Of a stretch of DNA of 64,000 nucleotides, positions 50,901 through 60,982 are shown piece by piece; within the stretch, counting starts at the first letter, position 1, and each line of letters starts with the position of its first letter. Below the pieces are notes generated by a model that saw only the letters and a list, made by a program, of their open reading frames with translations, was not told the DNA's origin and did no database searches. The stretch comes from Balanoglossus misakiensis (lineage: Eukaryota > Hemichordata). The DNA lies in contig CM082598.2 in assembly GCA_040954595.2 (NCBI GenBank), positions 5,208,001 through 5,272,000 on the forward strand. The letters run 5' to 3'. Made by a program: the position numbers and the translations under genes.

Positions 50901-53900
50901 GAGTTTAGAGTCATCTGGTACAGATCATCACAAAATTCAAAATATGGTAAAATGGTACACTCCTACACGACCTTACATCCTTCAGTTGGTATGAACCCAT
51001 CAGGTTGACTAAAACGTCTTACAAAAATTGTACAATTGCAGCTGTAGTCAATAAGTTATGCATAATTGAAAAATTACAAAAAGACTCTTTTCCAAGGAAC
51101 ATTTTACATGTTTCTTCTCCTAAAATGTTGTATTTTGACAACCCCATACCAACAGAAGTACACCATTATAAGATCATATCGCGGTCATGAAAGTTGGTCT
51201 ATTGGAAAAAGGTAGATAGCTGTGGACTGAAGCTTAGTCCAAGTATTCCTGATTTTGAGTTACAAATTACACACAGTTCGTCACCTATGGCAATTTAGCT
51301 ACAGTTACCATGGCAAATTGATACCTATAGCCAATCACAGATTTTCAGTGGGTGGCACATGTGAAAAAAAGAGCGCCACCAGATGTTCTTTAGAACACTC
51401 AGATATGCCATTTTTGCTGGGCGTATGTAAATTAGAGGTGACTGTGTTCCTTTAACTTACCACGCCGTAAAAGTTGCTGTTGACCATGATGGGAGAGCGC
51501 CCTCGCAGGTAGACGTACTCCTCCCACCAGTCGGCGACGTAATTGGATGATGTCAGCCACTTCAAGTAGAGGTACCTCTGCAGCTTGACTCCGATGCCTT
51601 GCTGAAACTCTGCAACGAGGCCCTCCATTCTATTGTACTGTTCGTCATCCATCAGCCCTCGCACTGATCTCAGGTACTGGAAGGAAAGTGTGGTTTAATT
51701 ACTATAAAACACTTTATTTTCGCAAGCAATTAATTTCCGCCAAATACGTGAGAGCCAAAATAGCTAGAAAATAAAAAAGTTGCGTAAATTGTTTTTGAAG
51801 ATAACGATGCAGTGAATGAAATAAGAGAACGCGAAAATTTAATACTCGCGAAACAGTGGCCTCTCTCGATATTGCGAAAAATTTAACTCACGAAAATAAA
51901 GTGTTTTACAGTATAAGAACATGCATGACTGTAGACTGGTAGAATCAGTCATGTGCTAGTGGTTTGACGTTTATCAGCAACAGAGAACTCAGTAATGTTA
52001 CCACTGTCTAGTCTTGCAGTATTGAGTATTTTCAAATTCTAATTCAAACCCCTCCTACACAGGCCCAGATCATAACACAGTCAAACCTCTCTATAGTGGC
52101 CAGTCAAGGGACTTTCCTAAACTGGCCTTTATAGAGAGGTGACCTTTTCATAGAGGTTAATTAACACACATGTGAATCGCACAGGGACTGTAACAAAGTG
52201 GCCACTATATAGAGTTGACCGCTATATAGGGGTGGCCACTAACAGGGGTTTGACTGCAGTGTGACACTAGGGATAACAATTCAGCCAACTTTGCAGTCTT
52301 CACTTACTTTTGTCATAGTATCCTGCAGTTTGGGTAAGGGTAAGTTTGGCAATGCACTTTGGTAGCTGTACAGCATTGGCGTCTTGGAGCAGAGCAATGC
52401 CAGCATTCCCTGGAAAGAGAGATGTAAAGAGAAATCAATAATTGATCATTTTGTGAGGCCTGTATGTTCATTGGTGGAATATCCACCACTGAAGTCAGGA
52501 ACAGCCAATCACATTCATCGACCCCTGCACGACTTGAAATGCTGAATGTTCATTGGTGTAATATCCACCACTCCTGTCAAACACAGAGAATCACATGCAC
52601 ATTCAGTGAATTCTGAATAACTCTATTTTTCCTAGTTTGAGACTTAGGGTGTTGAACCCTAATGCTATTTGGTGTCATATCAGTTTAGAGTCTCAAGTCC
52701 CTTAAAATACGTATTTGCCACTTTTTCTTCTAAAACATATTTTGACTGTCTTGACATAGTTCTCATACGTACTTAGACACACTTGGCAGTCTGAGCCCCC
52801 CCAAAAATGGACCAAATTACACTGGTTTGTACTGATTTGGTTTGAGGGTCTTTGAGGGTCCTGAATAACACACACTTGGCAGTCTAACGGGCCTGGGAGC
52901 CAGGATTCTAGGCACCCTGGAAATCAAACCAGTTTTAACTGACTTGGCAGCGTTAGGGTTTGCACTGTATTGGTCAGAGGGTCTTGTATAGGCCCTACTG
53001 ATTAACACGCACTTGGCAGCCTAACGGGCCTGGGAGCCCGGATTCTAGGCACCCTGGAAATCACACCAGTTTCAACTGACGTGGCAGTGTTAGGGTTCAC
53101 ATGAAAAATTTGGAATAGCATGGCACAGATTCCAGCTCTAGCAACCCCTTTAAGATAGAAATCCGCTCCTACAAATTTGCTTGTTCATGTTATGGCAGAT
53201 TGGCCTAAGCACTCTGAATGGTACACCACATATACTAGAAGGGACTGTGCACAATTAACCCCCATTTCCCTGTATGCAAGTCCAACTTTACCATTGAAAA
53301 CAATTGATTTGGATCAAACCACGGCGGTGAACGGGGTAAAAAACCACATACCGTTTGAAGTTTGCTCTTAATGGACATCTTTCCCCTGGGTTCGTAGATC
53401 CACGCATGGTAGTAGAGGATGTTCTTCATTGTCATTCTCAGAATAAAAATGACGGCCAGCCATAAGAGGGTAGAGAAGATGACTGCAGCGATGTACGTAT
53501 CTGCTGGGGGATCGAAATAGCCTCTGTAAAGGGTAAAGAGAGAGAGAGAAAGAGAAAGAGCATTATTCACACTTGGCTTATCATTGACACTACCCTATAT
53601 GTTCCTACACAGAACGTCTTTCAATTTTCCACAATTTTTCAGGATTTTTTAAATTTAAGGTCCAAAATGCTATTTTCCACGAAAATGATATTTCGTAAAA
53701 TCTCTTCACAATCATCCCCATTTCAGTACAATCGCAATATAAGTGGTCAAAAATCAATTTCTCCAGCACTGCTTCTAAGATAACCATGACACACAACACT
53801 TGATTGGGCATGTTCCTATGGTTTCGAATTCCAGGACTTTTGAAAATTTTCCAGGGACATACCGTAAAACACCTATTTTCACAAGTTGAAATTTTCACGA

Positions 53901-54877
53901 TATCGAGAGAGGCCACTGTTTCGCGAGTATTAATTTTCGTGTTCTCTTATTTCATTCACTGCATCATTATCTTCAAAACAAATTACGCGACTTTTTATTT
54001 TCATGCTATTTTGGCTCTCGCGTATTTTGCAGAAAATTTATTGCTCACGAAAATAAAGTGTTTTACAGTATTAAGAATATATCCACGTATACTCACTGAG
54101 GCAAATGGTCCTGTAGGCGTGCGATAATTCCACAGGACGGATCCATCTTCGCCAAGAGACAGGCAGTAATGGCTGTGACAACAGCTAGCCAGCTCGCAGG
54201 GCTGGCTGGGTAGGTGGTGGTCACAATATGATTCTTTAAAAAAAAGATACAAGTACATTAAAACCTGTGGGTGACTTCCCAGATGCAGTGCATAGTTATC
54301 ACATTCTATACCCTTACATTACAATAGAATTTTGAGAAAAGTGTTACAATATTGTCATTTATTTGACATCTTCACTAAAGGTGCCAAAAGAGGAGGTATT
54401 ATTATATGATAAAAGAAAACACTATGTCACCGTGTTTGTTTTATTGATAGAGCTGTTCATATGTTTTCAATGTAAGAAAACTATAGAAGTGCAAAAAAGT
54501 GCTGACTCGGCATTTTCTACAATATCTGAGACCCTCTAAGTGAAAAAGTGTTTGTTTTTAACATTCATTGATAAACAATATAAAACTCAGGAAAATGACA
54601 ATATTCTAACTTTGGAATAGTCCACTACCTTAACCCGTTTCCCTGAATACAGGTCTAAGTCTCTCATTGAAAACACTGGATTTGGGCCAAACCATGGTGG
54701 TGACAGGGGGGGGGGGGTAGTAAAAGCCACACATACCCTGAACCTAGCCCATCGTCTCTTCCAGGTGCGCTTGCCACTCTCGAACACGGCTCTCAGCGCT
54801 TCATGGTTGACGTTGACGTCGATTCCCTCGTGGGTGACCGTAAACTGGAAGGCTACAGCAGCGTGGGCTTCTGCCAT
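41981..54877 (-). CDS. Carnitine O-palmitoyltransferase 1, complete, 17 coding exons
   Basis: CPT1 transfers long-chain acyl groups from CoA to carnitine at the mitochondrial outer membrane and is the malonyl-CoA-controlled step of fatty-acid oxidation. Exons (minus strand): 54877-54737, 54233-54097, 53523-53352, 52409-52308, 51676-51461, 50879-50772, 50149-49944, 49421-49341, 48980-48857, 48543-48410, 47556-47406, 46714-46550, 45901-45767, 45244-45092, 43229-43116, 42725-42633, 42055-41981. All join in phase with GT-AG borders into 768 codons plus TAG, against about 772 in vertebrates. Visible features: N-terminal [12 protein letters not shown] with Glu3 and His5, which set malonyl-CoA sensitivity in mammals; membrane segments near 57-76 and 103-121; [24 protein letters not shown] with catalytic His at 472; YEASMTR; GIDRHLF; the STSQTP motif at 684-689; and [20 protein letters not shown] has a good context (AACATGG). 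No break or missing key residue was seen. Confidence 0.97.
42125..42490. mobile_element. Full-length palindromic TTAA MITE (family A)
   Basis: A 366-bp element with TTAA at both ends: TTAAAGGGACAAAGTCTCTC opens and GAGACTTTATCCCTTTAA closes it. The halves are near-complements and fold around AATAAAAGGTAAACACCGATTATT at about 42300. It lies in the last 600 bases before the CPT1 terminal exon, in its intron. Confidence 0.9.
42839..43020. mobile_element. TA-flanked MITE, CAGTGAAACC termini
   Basis: Termini GCAGTGAAACCTGTCATTA and ATATTTCACTGCAT are inverted, with internal CTCTATTAAGGACA repeats in both orientations. It is related in tip sequence to the copies at 46363 and 52077. Confidence 0.7.
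43285..43634. mobile_element. Family C MITE (43285-43496) joined to a family A half-element (43497-43634)
   Basis: The first part has inverted tips TACTGTAAAACA and TGTTTTACAGTA and CGCGAAA-rich arms. Right after it the right half of a family A MITE (GGGATGGAAGTTGTGTGTGG to GACTTTGTCATTTAA) begins without a gap, so one element was likely inserted into or beside the other. Confidence 0.8.
44015..44213. mobile_element. Poly-G-tipped foldback element (family G), copy 1
   Basis: AAGGGGAGAACCATATGATT plus an 11-G run opens it, and a 13-C run followed by AAATCAAATGGTCCTTCCCTT closes it. The tips are inverted copies. A related left end is at 56897. Confidence 0.7.
44577..44612. repeat. (ACAG)n tract
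   Basis: Six or more CAGA/ACAG units lie in the CPT1 intron between the exons at 43229 and 45092. Confidence 0.8.
44790..45075. repeat. Interspersed element ending in GGACGGACATAC units
   Basis: The 3' end is GTGGACGGACATACG followed by degenerate GACA/CATC units, a tail type seen in many invertebrate SINE-like repeats. No tRNA-like promoter was verified. It ends within about 20 bases of a CPT1 donor. Confidence 0.4.
45487..45676. mobile_element. Family B TTAA MITE, copy
   Basis: TTAAAGGTATACGGTCACCT opens it and GAGGTGACTGTATACCTTT closes it. The interior contains GTGGCACACGCGAGAAAAAG and GAACGCTCAAATACGCCATT. About 190 bp, in a CPT1 intron. Confidence 0.85.
46363..46529. mobile_element. 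Pogo/Tigger-like MITE, CAGTCAAACC termini, TA-flanked
   Basis: TACAGTCAAACCTGCGTTAG opens it and CACAGGTTTGACTGTA closes it. GTGGCCAC-type internal repeats are present. The terminal motif is the one described for pogo/Tigger-derived MITEs in animals. Confidence 0.75.
46933..47290. mobile_element. Full-length palindromic TTAA MITE (family A)
   Basis: 358 bp, TTAA on both sides, with near-complementary halves folding around 47110. It lies in the CPT1 intron between the exons at 46714 and 47406. Confidence 0.9.
47604..48076. repeat. Two family E copies (47604-47696, 47985-48076) with partial exon-edge duplication between
   Basis: Each family E copy has CACCCCCATCTCCC...GATGTCCAACAAATTATAG...GAAACCATTGTGGTGAAAGGGTTGAA. 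At 47701-47745 the sequence TGTGCATCAGCCCTGGAAAGT repeats the acceptor and first bases of the CPT1 exon at 47556-47406. A family F copy lies at 47755-47935. Confidence 0.7.
47755..47935. repeat. Dispersed repeat (family F), copy 1
   Basis: It matches 49018-49192: GTATGTCCTCCCAT, CACTGCAGTCGCCA, GTTGGCTGCTTCGTT, AAGAATTATCT and TTTCAGGG are shared in order. Confidence 0.75.
48548..48600. repeat. Purine (GGGA/GAGA) tract
   Basis: G- and A-only sequence immediately beside the acceptor of the CPT1 catalytic exon, forming its pyrimidine tract on the minus strand. Confidence 0.7.
49018..49333. repeat. Family F copy 2 followed by a family E copy
   Basis: Family F spans 49018-49192 and family E spans about 49237-49333 (ACCCCCACCCCCCATTTCC to GTTGTGAAAGGGTT). 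The same order of F beside E occurs near 47.6-48.1 kb. Confidence 0.65.
49464..49656. mobile_element. Family B TTAA MITE, copy (inverted)
   Basis: TTAA 49464-49467 and 49653-49656 flank the element. The interior matches 45487-45676 in the opposite orientation. Confidence 0.85.
50191..50546. mobile_element. Family A palindromic MITE, right tip diverged
   Basis: It opens TTAAAGAGACAAAGTCTC, folds around 50365 (CAAAATGAATAATCAG...ATTTATTCATTTTC) and ends GAGAGAGACTTTGGCACTG. The last bases no longer match, and TTAA at 50543 may be the flank. It starts 42 bases from a CPT1 acceptor. Confidence 0.8.
51268..51455. mobile_element. Family B MITE abutting a CPT1 splice donor
   Basis: The right end GAGGTGACTGTGTTCCTTTAA finishes at TTAA 51452-51455. 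On the minus strand this directly follows the donor of exon 51676-51461 (GTAAGTTAA), so the target-site TTAA overlaps the extended donor. Confidence 0.8.
51700..51914. mobile_element. Family C MITE copy
   Basis: Inverted tips ACTATAAAACACTTTATTTT and AATAAAGTGTTTTACAGTAT bound about 215 bases. CGCGAAACAGTGGCCTCTCT is shared with 43285, 53861 and 56384. Confidence 0.85.
52077..52258. mobile_element. Pogo/Tigger-like MITE copy
   Basis: It opens CAGTCAAACCTCTCTATAGT and closes GGGGTTTGACTG, with GGCCACTATA inverted internally. Confidence 0.8.
52640..53100. repeat. Degenerate repeat with two direct copies of about 110 bp
   Basis: CACTTGGCAG(T/C)CTAACGGGCCTGGGAGCC...GATTCTAGGCACCCTGGAAATC occurs at 52871 and again at 52991. 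Each copy is followed by CAGTTT(T/C)AACTGAC and GTTAGGGTT. Related pieces lie at 55690-56045. Confidence 0.7.
53256..53341. repeat. Family E copy
   Basis: AACCCCCATTTCCCTGTATG to CACGGCGGTGAACGGGGT. It ends within about ten bases of the CPT1 donor at 53352. Confidence 0.6.
53861..54070. mobile_element. Family C MITE copy (inverted)
   Basis: ACCGTAAAACACCTATTTTC opens it and AAATAAAGTGTTTTACAGTA closes it. Confidence 0.85.
54270..54720. repeat. Family H copy 2 (54270-54634) followed by a family E copy with 12-G tract
   Basis: The first part matches 39027-39427. The second (about 54629-54720) matches family E and ends in a G run at 54706-54717, close to the CPT1 start-exon donor. Confidence 0.7.
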
Positions 54878-54991
54878 GTTGTGTGTGTGCTACTGCTATA
54901 CAGGGCAGGGCCTTTAAAGATGTAACCGGGAGGGGGGGGCGTGGTAAATCGCGAGTGGAGTCGGGCTGGGTACTCTCGGCAGCAAACCTCT
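54878..54991 (-). other. CPT1 5' UTR part of the start-codon exon
   Basis: The minus-strand acceptor TATGTTTACAG precedes 54991, so the exon carrying the ATG also carries about 114 bases of leader. It includes a C-rich tract around 54930-54940. An upstream non-coding exon is therefore expected. Confidence 0.65.
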
Positions 54992-55114
54992 CTGTAAACA
55001 TAAAATGAAAATATTACAGAAACAAACTCAAAATGCATAATACCGACACACCGATAGACTGAGAAAATTGTTCAGTTTACAAAGGTTTTCCGGTTTATAT
55101 AGGTTTAAAGGTAT

Positions 55115-55298
55115 ACGGTCACCTATGGAAAATTGTCTATAGTTACCATGGCAAATTGAGATCTAGCCAATCACAGATTTTCAGTGGGTGGCACACGCGA
55201 AAAAAGAGCGCCACCATATATGTTCTTTAGAATGCTCAAATACGCCATTTCAGCCATATATGGGCGTATGTAAATTGGAGGTGACTGTATACCTTTAA
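55115..55298. mobile_element. Family B TTAA MITE copy
   Basis: TTAA 55115-55118 and 55295-55298 flank AAGGTATACGGTCACCTATGG...GAGGTGACTGTATACCTT. Confidence 0.88.
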
Positions 55299-56383
55299 CT
55301 GAAAGACGTATGAAATATGCAACGTAAGAAGCCATCCTGAAAATTAGCTGGATAATGTCAAACTGAAATGCACAGAGCATTGACCTATAACCCATGAACT
55401 TTTAGAAAACATGGAAAATATTTGCTTGGTTTTGCAGAAATAGAAAAGGACACAAGAAACTATTAATGCAATTAACTTTACAACTACCGATATTTTTAGA
55501 CAATTATGCAAACTGAAAATTATCTGTCAGATTTCACCACTGGAAACATTCAATTACTCTTCAAAACATATGTATCGCCAACTGGTAGGGATGTTTGGTG
55601 TCGGTTTCATACGGAATGGCATGTTGCCTCGTAAAAATAGCCACTGCATAATTGTAAAGCTATATTTAGTACCAGAGTGTGCCTTCACTAATGCAGAATT
55701 AACCCTAACAGTGCCAAGTCAGTAGGAAACGTAGTTATTTTCCTACCCCCCTAGAATCCGGGGCATACTTGACTGTGGAGAAATGAATTGGTATCAGACT
55801 GTGTAATGTCAAATATTTGAACAGCTGAGTACATACTAAACCGCCTCTGCTGGGTAATTTGATCAGGCCAAGATGATCATAAACAGTGGATACAGCTAGA
55901 TTGAGGCAAACGACCCTGTCTAAATACACACATGGCAGCTAATCAAAGAAACCAACACTGTCTAAATACGTATTCCAGTGATGATACGTATCTATATAGA
56001 CTTGAGACTCTAACGGGTTATGACACCCGGTAGCAATAGGGTTAATGAAACACAGCCAGTCAAAGGAAGTGTTTTGCTAAGGTTGGGGAACATTGGTAAT
56101 GGATTTGGGAATCCCCGTAACATTCCTATAACCCCCTAATATAACTGCATTGAATACACCCAGGGGAACCCCGGTAAAATGCCTGGGAAACTCTGGCAGA
56201 TTTTACCTAGGTACCGCGTACCGCCCTTAACAAAAACACTTGTGATGATACATTTATCTCCATCACTCTGATTAAAATCAGATATAGGGTACGGTGATGT
56301 CTTTCTCTGTTGATATAAAGACAATTTCTCGGTGTGAAATAATCCTATTTTACAGTAATGCCTGTTATTTTGGACAGAGGAAG

Positions 56384-56595
56384 TACTGTAAAACACTTTA
56401 TTTTCGCGAGTAATACATTTACGCGGAATACACGAGAGCCAAAATAGCGTGAAAATAAAAAGTCACGTAAATTTTTTTTGAAGATAACGGTGCAGTGAAT
56501 GAAATATGAGAACGCGAAAATTAAAACTCACGAAACAGTGGCCTCTATCGATATCGCGAACATTTCAACTCGCGAAAATAAAGTGTTTTACAGTA
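56384..56595. mobile_element. Family C MITE copy
   Basis: TACTGTAAAACACTTTATTT opens it and AAATAAAGTGTTTTACAGTA closes it, with the same CGCGAAA-rich arms as the other copies. Confidence 0.88.
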
Positions 56596-56892
56596 TTCTA
56601 AATGCCTCAACACACAGTACAATGTACAGTTCACACACACAAGTTAAGTATGTCAGGTATGGGTTCCAAACCCACTTCATGCTAAATACATGTACTATCA
56701 GTATCAATAAAAGTGATCTGGCTCAAGGTCACGCTGACCTCAAGGTACTCTGGATAGCAAAGTCCATTGATAAGAACACCATTAACAGGGTGCATGCAGG
56801 TGTCAATTGCTCCACAGGGGCAGGCAACCTACATTACAGTTTACTGGGGTATGCGTCCTTTTATAAATTAGCTCTAGTGTTGGCTCAGTGTC

Positions 56893-57185
56893 AGCTAAGG
56901 GGAGAACCATTTGATTTCTCGGGGGGGGGGGGTGGAGGAATTTTGGATAAAAGAATTTGTTTGAAGATGGTGCGTAGAAAAATCAATTTTCTGCAATGCC
57001 TTGAGGAAGAAAGAATGCAATATGACAAATAATGCACATTTGTCAATATTACAAGAATGTCAAACTCTCAGTCACATGCGACAATCCCTGACCTTCACCG
57101 AAACCACTCTTATCTTACCTCCCTTGAACTTGAAACTTTTGAATGACGTCATTAAGTCACTGGAGGGGGGGGGGGGGGGGTCAGA
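56893..57185. repeat. Family G-like element with 11-G and 16-G tracts
   Basis: GGGGAGAACCATTTGATTTC plus an 11-G run at 56920 repeats the left end of 44015. A 16-G run at 57165-57180 lies 20 bases from a TGACGTCA palindrome at 57144. Confidence 0.5.
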
Positions 57186-57437
57186 GTGCAAAAGGTTAAG
57201 CAGTTACTATAGTATTCAACTTGCATGGTACATCATACATGTACCCATCTTTATTTCATGAAATAGACATTTGGCGATATCATCACCATCACCAGTGGCC
57301 AAACCTAATTTACCAAGATCTCACCTGGGGTAAATTTCATTTTTTGTAGGACTTTATAAAATGATTCTTAAGTCGGACATTGTTCAGGTCTGTACACAGC
57401 TGCAAGTATCTTCGGGGCTTCATTTTACTAAATCCAG

Positions 57438-57530
57438 TTAATAATAATAATAATTTATTTTTATACAGCGATTTCCATCAATAAAAACATCAAACCGCTT
57501 TACAATAAAAAAACTAAGCTCATAAAATAC
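57438..57530. repeat. (AAT)n plus CGCTTTACAAT-type repeat end
   Basis: AATAATAATAATAATTTATT is followed by TACAGCGATTTCC and AACCGCTTTACAATAAAA, a tail type common to dispersed repeats of marine invertebrates. Confidence 0.45.
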
Positions 57531-60500
57531 AATATTAAAACTGTGAAGATACACTGATAAAATGGCCTACTCGGCATTGGAGAATTAAAATTTCACTGGA
57601 GCGGCCTGCTATCACACACACACTCACTTAGCTACAGGTCCGACATCTGTATTCTACGTACCACAGCCTCATTGCTGGGCACCGACGTCAAACCAGCAAA
57701 AATGGTCAGACACACAGCAGACAAAGTCCTGGGTCAAAGGGCAGCCATGGCTTAATTACTACAATTTACACATGGACTTTGCCTGTCTGTGGCGCAGAAT
57801 TAAAAATATTATCAGTCAGGATTTGTTTTCATTGGTGTGTTACGACCTTTGGACCCAAATACAACCATGTGCTCCTTGGGCATGGTACTGATCCATAATC
57901 ACACATACTGTACAAACTCAAACATGTCAAGGCTGGCCAACCTCCGGCTAATCAACATTTTTTTTTCGAATCTTATTCATGGGATAAAATAGCAAGAAAT
58001 ATATTTTTTTGTTCATAACTAAAAACAGGGGAACAAATAATGATTATCATGTTATTCAGCACAATTAAAATTGGTTAATTGTATTGATTATGTTTAGAAC
58101 TTTGGAGGGCAAAAGACTTTGCAAAAAAGCTAGTACAAAATGTCACTCTACAATTTTTTTTTTTTTTTTGGGGGGGGGGCCTGGTGATTTTCTGTTTTAA
58201 AGTTATGTAACTTATTCAAGTTATTGTACCTGAATTCTCAATCTGGATTAAACAGTTACAGTATCCATACAAATATGTAAGTGTTACTTAACATTTTAAT
58301 TTCCGAAGCCATACAAATTCGACAATTTTGTATAGCGAAGTTCGAATTCTATCAAGATAATTTTTTGAAAGATGACAAGTTCTATCGACATAAAACCCTG
58401 TTTTAAGGGCAGCGCTCATATACAAACGTGACCAGCGAACAGCTCACTGGCTGTGACGAATTTTTAGCAGTGAGTGGGTTTGATATGTCAACAATGAAGC
58501 TTACATAACACAATTGTTTCATGGTCTCAACTGCATGTGACCAACATGTGACCCTCACCTACATAGCCCGCAAAAGTAAATGTAGGTGCCCGCAACATTG
58601 TATTGTACAAGACCAATATCCGAATCACATGACTGTCACTACAGCATTACATCTTTCACTTTTAGTTTCAGTAGTAATAGAATCATGTCATTCAGGGAGA
58701 CAGTTTTGGACTAGTCTAACTTCCATCATTTCTGTCACTGCCATATACACAAATTTAATTGACGCACCCATCGCTGTTCGGTAGAAAATACAAAGAGATG
58801 TAATATTTACACTAGCATAGCCAAACAGTGAGTGGATGACTCAGAGACAGCATAAAAGCCAGTTTTGATTTGTATATTTGCATACTGGTCTTTGCCAATT
58901 TAGTGACATTACACCTGTACACACACACTGACCATCTTTTAATGAGCTCTAAGGGGCAGAGGGTTCACTTCATGTGATCAATAGAGAAAGAATGTTGACC
59001 CAGCAAAAGGTGTACAATTATCCCCTGCGTGACAACTAATGGTGGTAATCACTTTTTATCACATGTCAAAGTTTACAGACTGTATTTTCAGACACAATAT
59101 TAATCCTCTGGTTTTTTTTTTGCCAAGTTGTACTTTTTGGTGTGCTTCGTCTATGGAGCCTGGCAAACTCAGGTTTAATTTTCAAAGCTGCAGTAAAACT
59201 GTTACCAGATTTTTTATATCTGACATGACACTGTGACCCAGAATAACCTGCAGTAGGGGATGGGGGTACATACAAGGGTAATGTCATTTTGAAAAGAACT
59301 CAAATCTGATGTTGAGGAGTAAGGCGCCGTCTTACTTTTGCCGATTCTTTGCTGTTATGTTCAGAAGGGGGTCGCATAAGCCCGAGAACAGCCAAGACTG
59401 AAAACAACAGCCAAAACCGAGAGATCAGAATACTAGTAGCTAAAACTATCATCAGTGCCTAGCTCTACATCTGATTTTAATCACATTGAAACTGCTCTGG
59501 CCAAATTCCGATATATGACTTTCTTAAACCAGTCAGCAGTTAACTGTATCATCCAATTTGTCTAACTGTTACTTTTTCAAAACAGCCTGGTGACATTTAA
59601 TAAATATTGATGACGCTGTATCATATGGAGATTGTCAAAGAGTTTTGAATAGTTTATGTGTGTGCATTGTTGTTTCAAGGACTGTGTATTGGTGTTGACC
59701 TGAAAAGATTGTGTGAAGTATGTAAAAAGCACTGTAGTAGTAGAAGTGCAGGGACAATAATGTCAAAACACGCTAATTTGACGTCATTGTGAGCATGGAT
59801 GAACAATACCATTGACATGTTTGTTTCAGTGCTTGGTTGGAAGTTGGATAGAAACCTACATGAAACTGACCATCCATTAGCACCAGGCAAGATATTGAGT
59901 TGAAATAATGATTTATCTATTTTCAACGGATCAAGTACTAGTAATATATATGGTATTTTTCATAACAGTTCGTTGTACATGTACATGTTGGGGGTTGTGT
60001 TAGGACATGACACATCACACAGTACCCTCCCCCCCCCCCCTCCTTTATGAATAATGGGACCGTTTGTTTACATGGTCACTACACACGTTTCAAAGTCTCT
60101 GTAACTTGCAACAAGAAGGAAATTCACAAGCAACCGAACACGGATACCGCATGAGTTATAACCTTGCCCCGGTGTTTGTAAACAAACCAGAGTAAAGCAC
60201 AGTTCCGCTCGAGCGGCAGTGCACCAAAACAAGATCCGGATCCCCGACTGAACGTCCTGGGGGAATATTCAATGCATAGGCGGATATGGATACAAGTCTA
60301 CGGCCTTGTCATTAGTGATTTACCGTCGACCGTAGAGCACTTTGTCGTAGGGTTTTGTAAACATACACACTGCACTTCCCTCATAGGTGCCAGATAGGTT
60401 CAGACAGACGGTAAATTTGTGAGAAAGGCCGCTGAAATTTAGCAGAAACGAAAGCAAAACAGAGAGAGGGGTCGGGCCTCCCTCAGAACACACCGACCAC

Positions 60501-60640
60501 TTGTAGTTACATACCAGTCCGATATCAAGACCCAGTTCGACAATATTCCCTTGTCAGCGCTTTCATTTGCAGTCAATTCACTGCAAATGATCACGATTCT
60601 TTCAATGTCAACGGCTCTGGTCAAACATCAGCGCTGACCG
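57531..60640. other. Presumed CPT1 first intron, distal part, no exon seen
   Basis: Open frames such as the plus-strand one at 58521-58784 have no recognisable motif. A 13-C run occurs near 60030. CpG content rises from about 60150 towards the presumed promoter. Confidence 0.45.
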
Positions 60641-60867
60641 CTGTTGTTACGTCGCTTTAATGTTTTGTTGGCACACTGACAAAATGAAACCGTAGCCAAC
60701 CAATGTCATGGCGTAGGTCGGTCGGTGCACAACACAGTATTTTGATGAAATTTTCGTCCGACGGTTGGAAAACGCGAAAATAAACACGCTACATTGACGA
60801 CTGATGCTTTATATCACTTGTCATCCGCAGCAAACAGAAAATATCGGAAGAAATCGATGAAAATTAC

Positions 60868-60960
60868 CTGTAACTTTTGGTGTTGTCGGCAGACTGCAAA
60901 TCTCCAACCCCGGTGACCGTGTCACAAGTGACTTATGACCTGCGGCTCATGCTCATGCGC
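60868..60960 (-). other. Candidate first (non-coding) exon of CPT1
   Basis: A donor CAG|GTAATT lies at 60868/60867 on the minus strand, after GTTGTCGGC-rich sequence. It is about 5.9 kb upstream of the ATG exon, within the most CpG-rich part of the right third. A long first intron and untranslated first exon are usual for CPT1 genes. The 5' limit is unknown. Confidence 0.4.
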
Positions 60961-60974
60961 AGTCAAATCGGATG

Positions 60975-60982
60975 TGACGTCA
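60975..60982. promoter_or_regulatory. Perfect CRE palindrome in the presumed CPT1 promoter
   Basis: TGACGTCA lies about 107 bases upstream of the candidate CPT1 first-exon donor. In mammals CPT1A responds to cAMP/CREB signalling. Here function is inferred from position only. Confidence 0.4.

Noticed and set aside
56499-57032. 177-codon plus-strand open frame
   Set aside because: It runs through a family C MITE and a poly-G repeat end, shows no motif and lies in the presumed CPT1 first intron.
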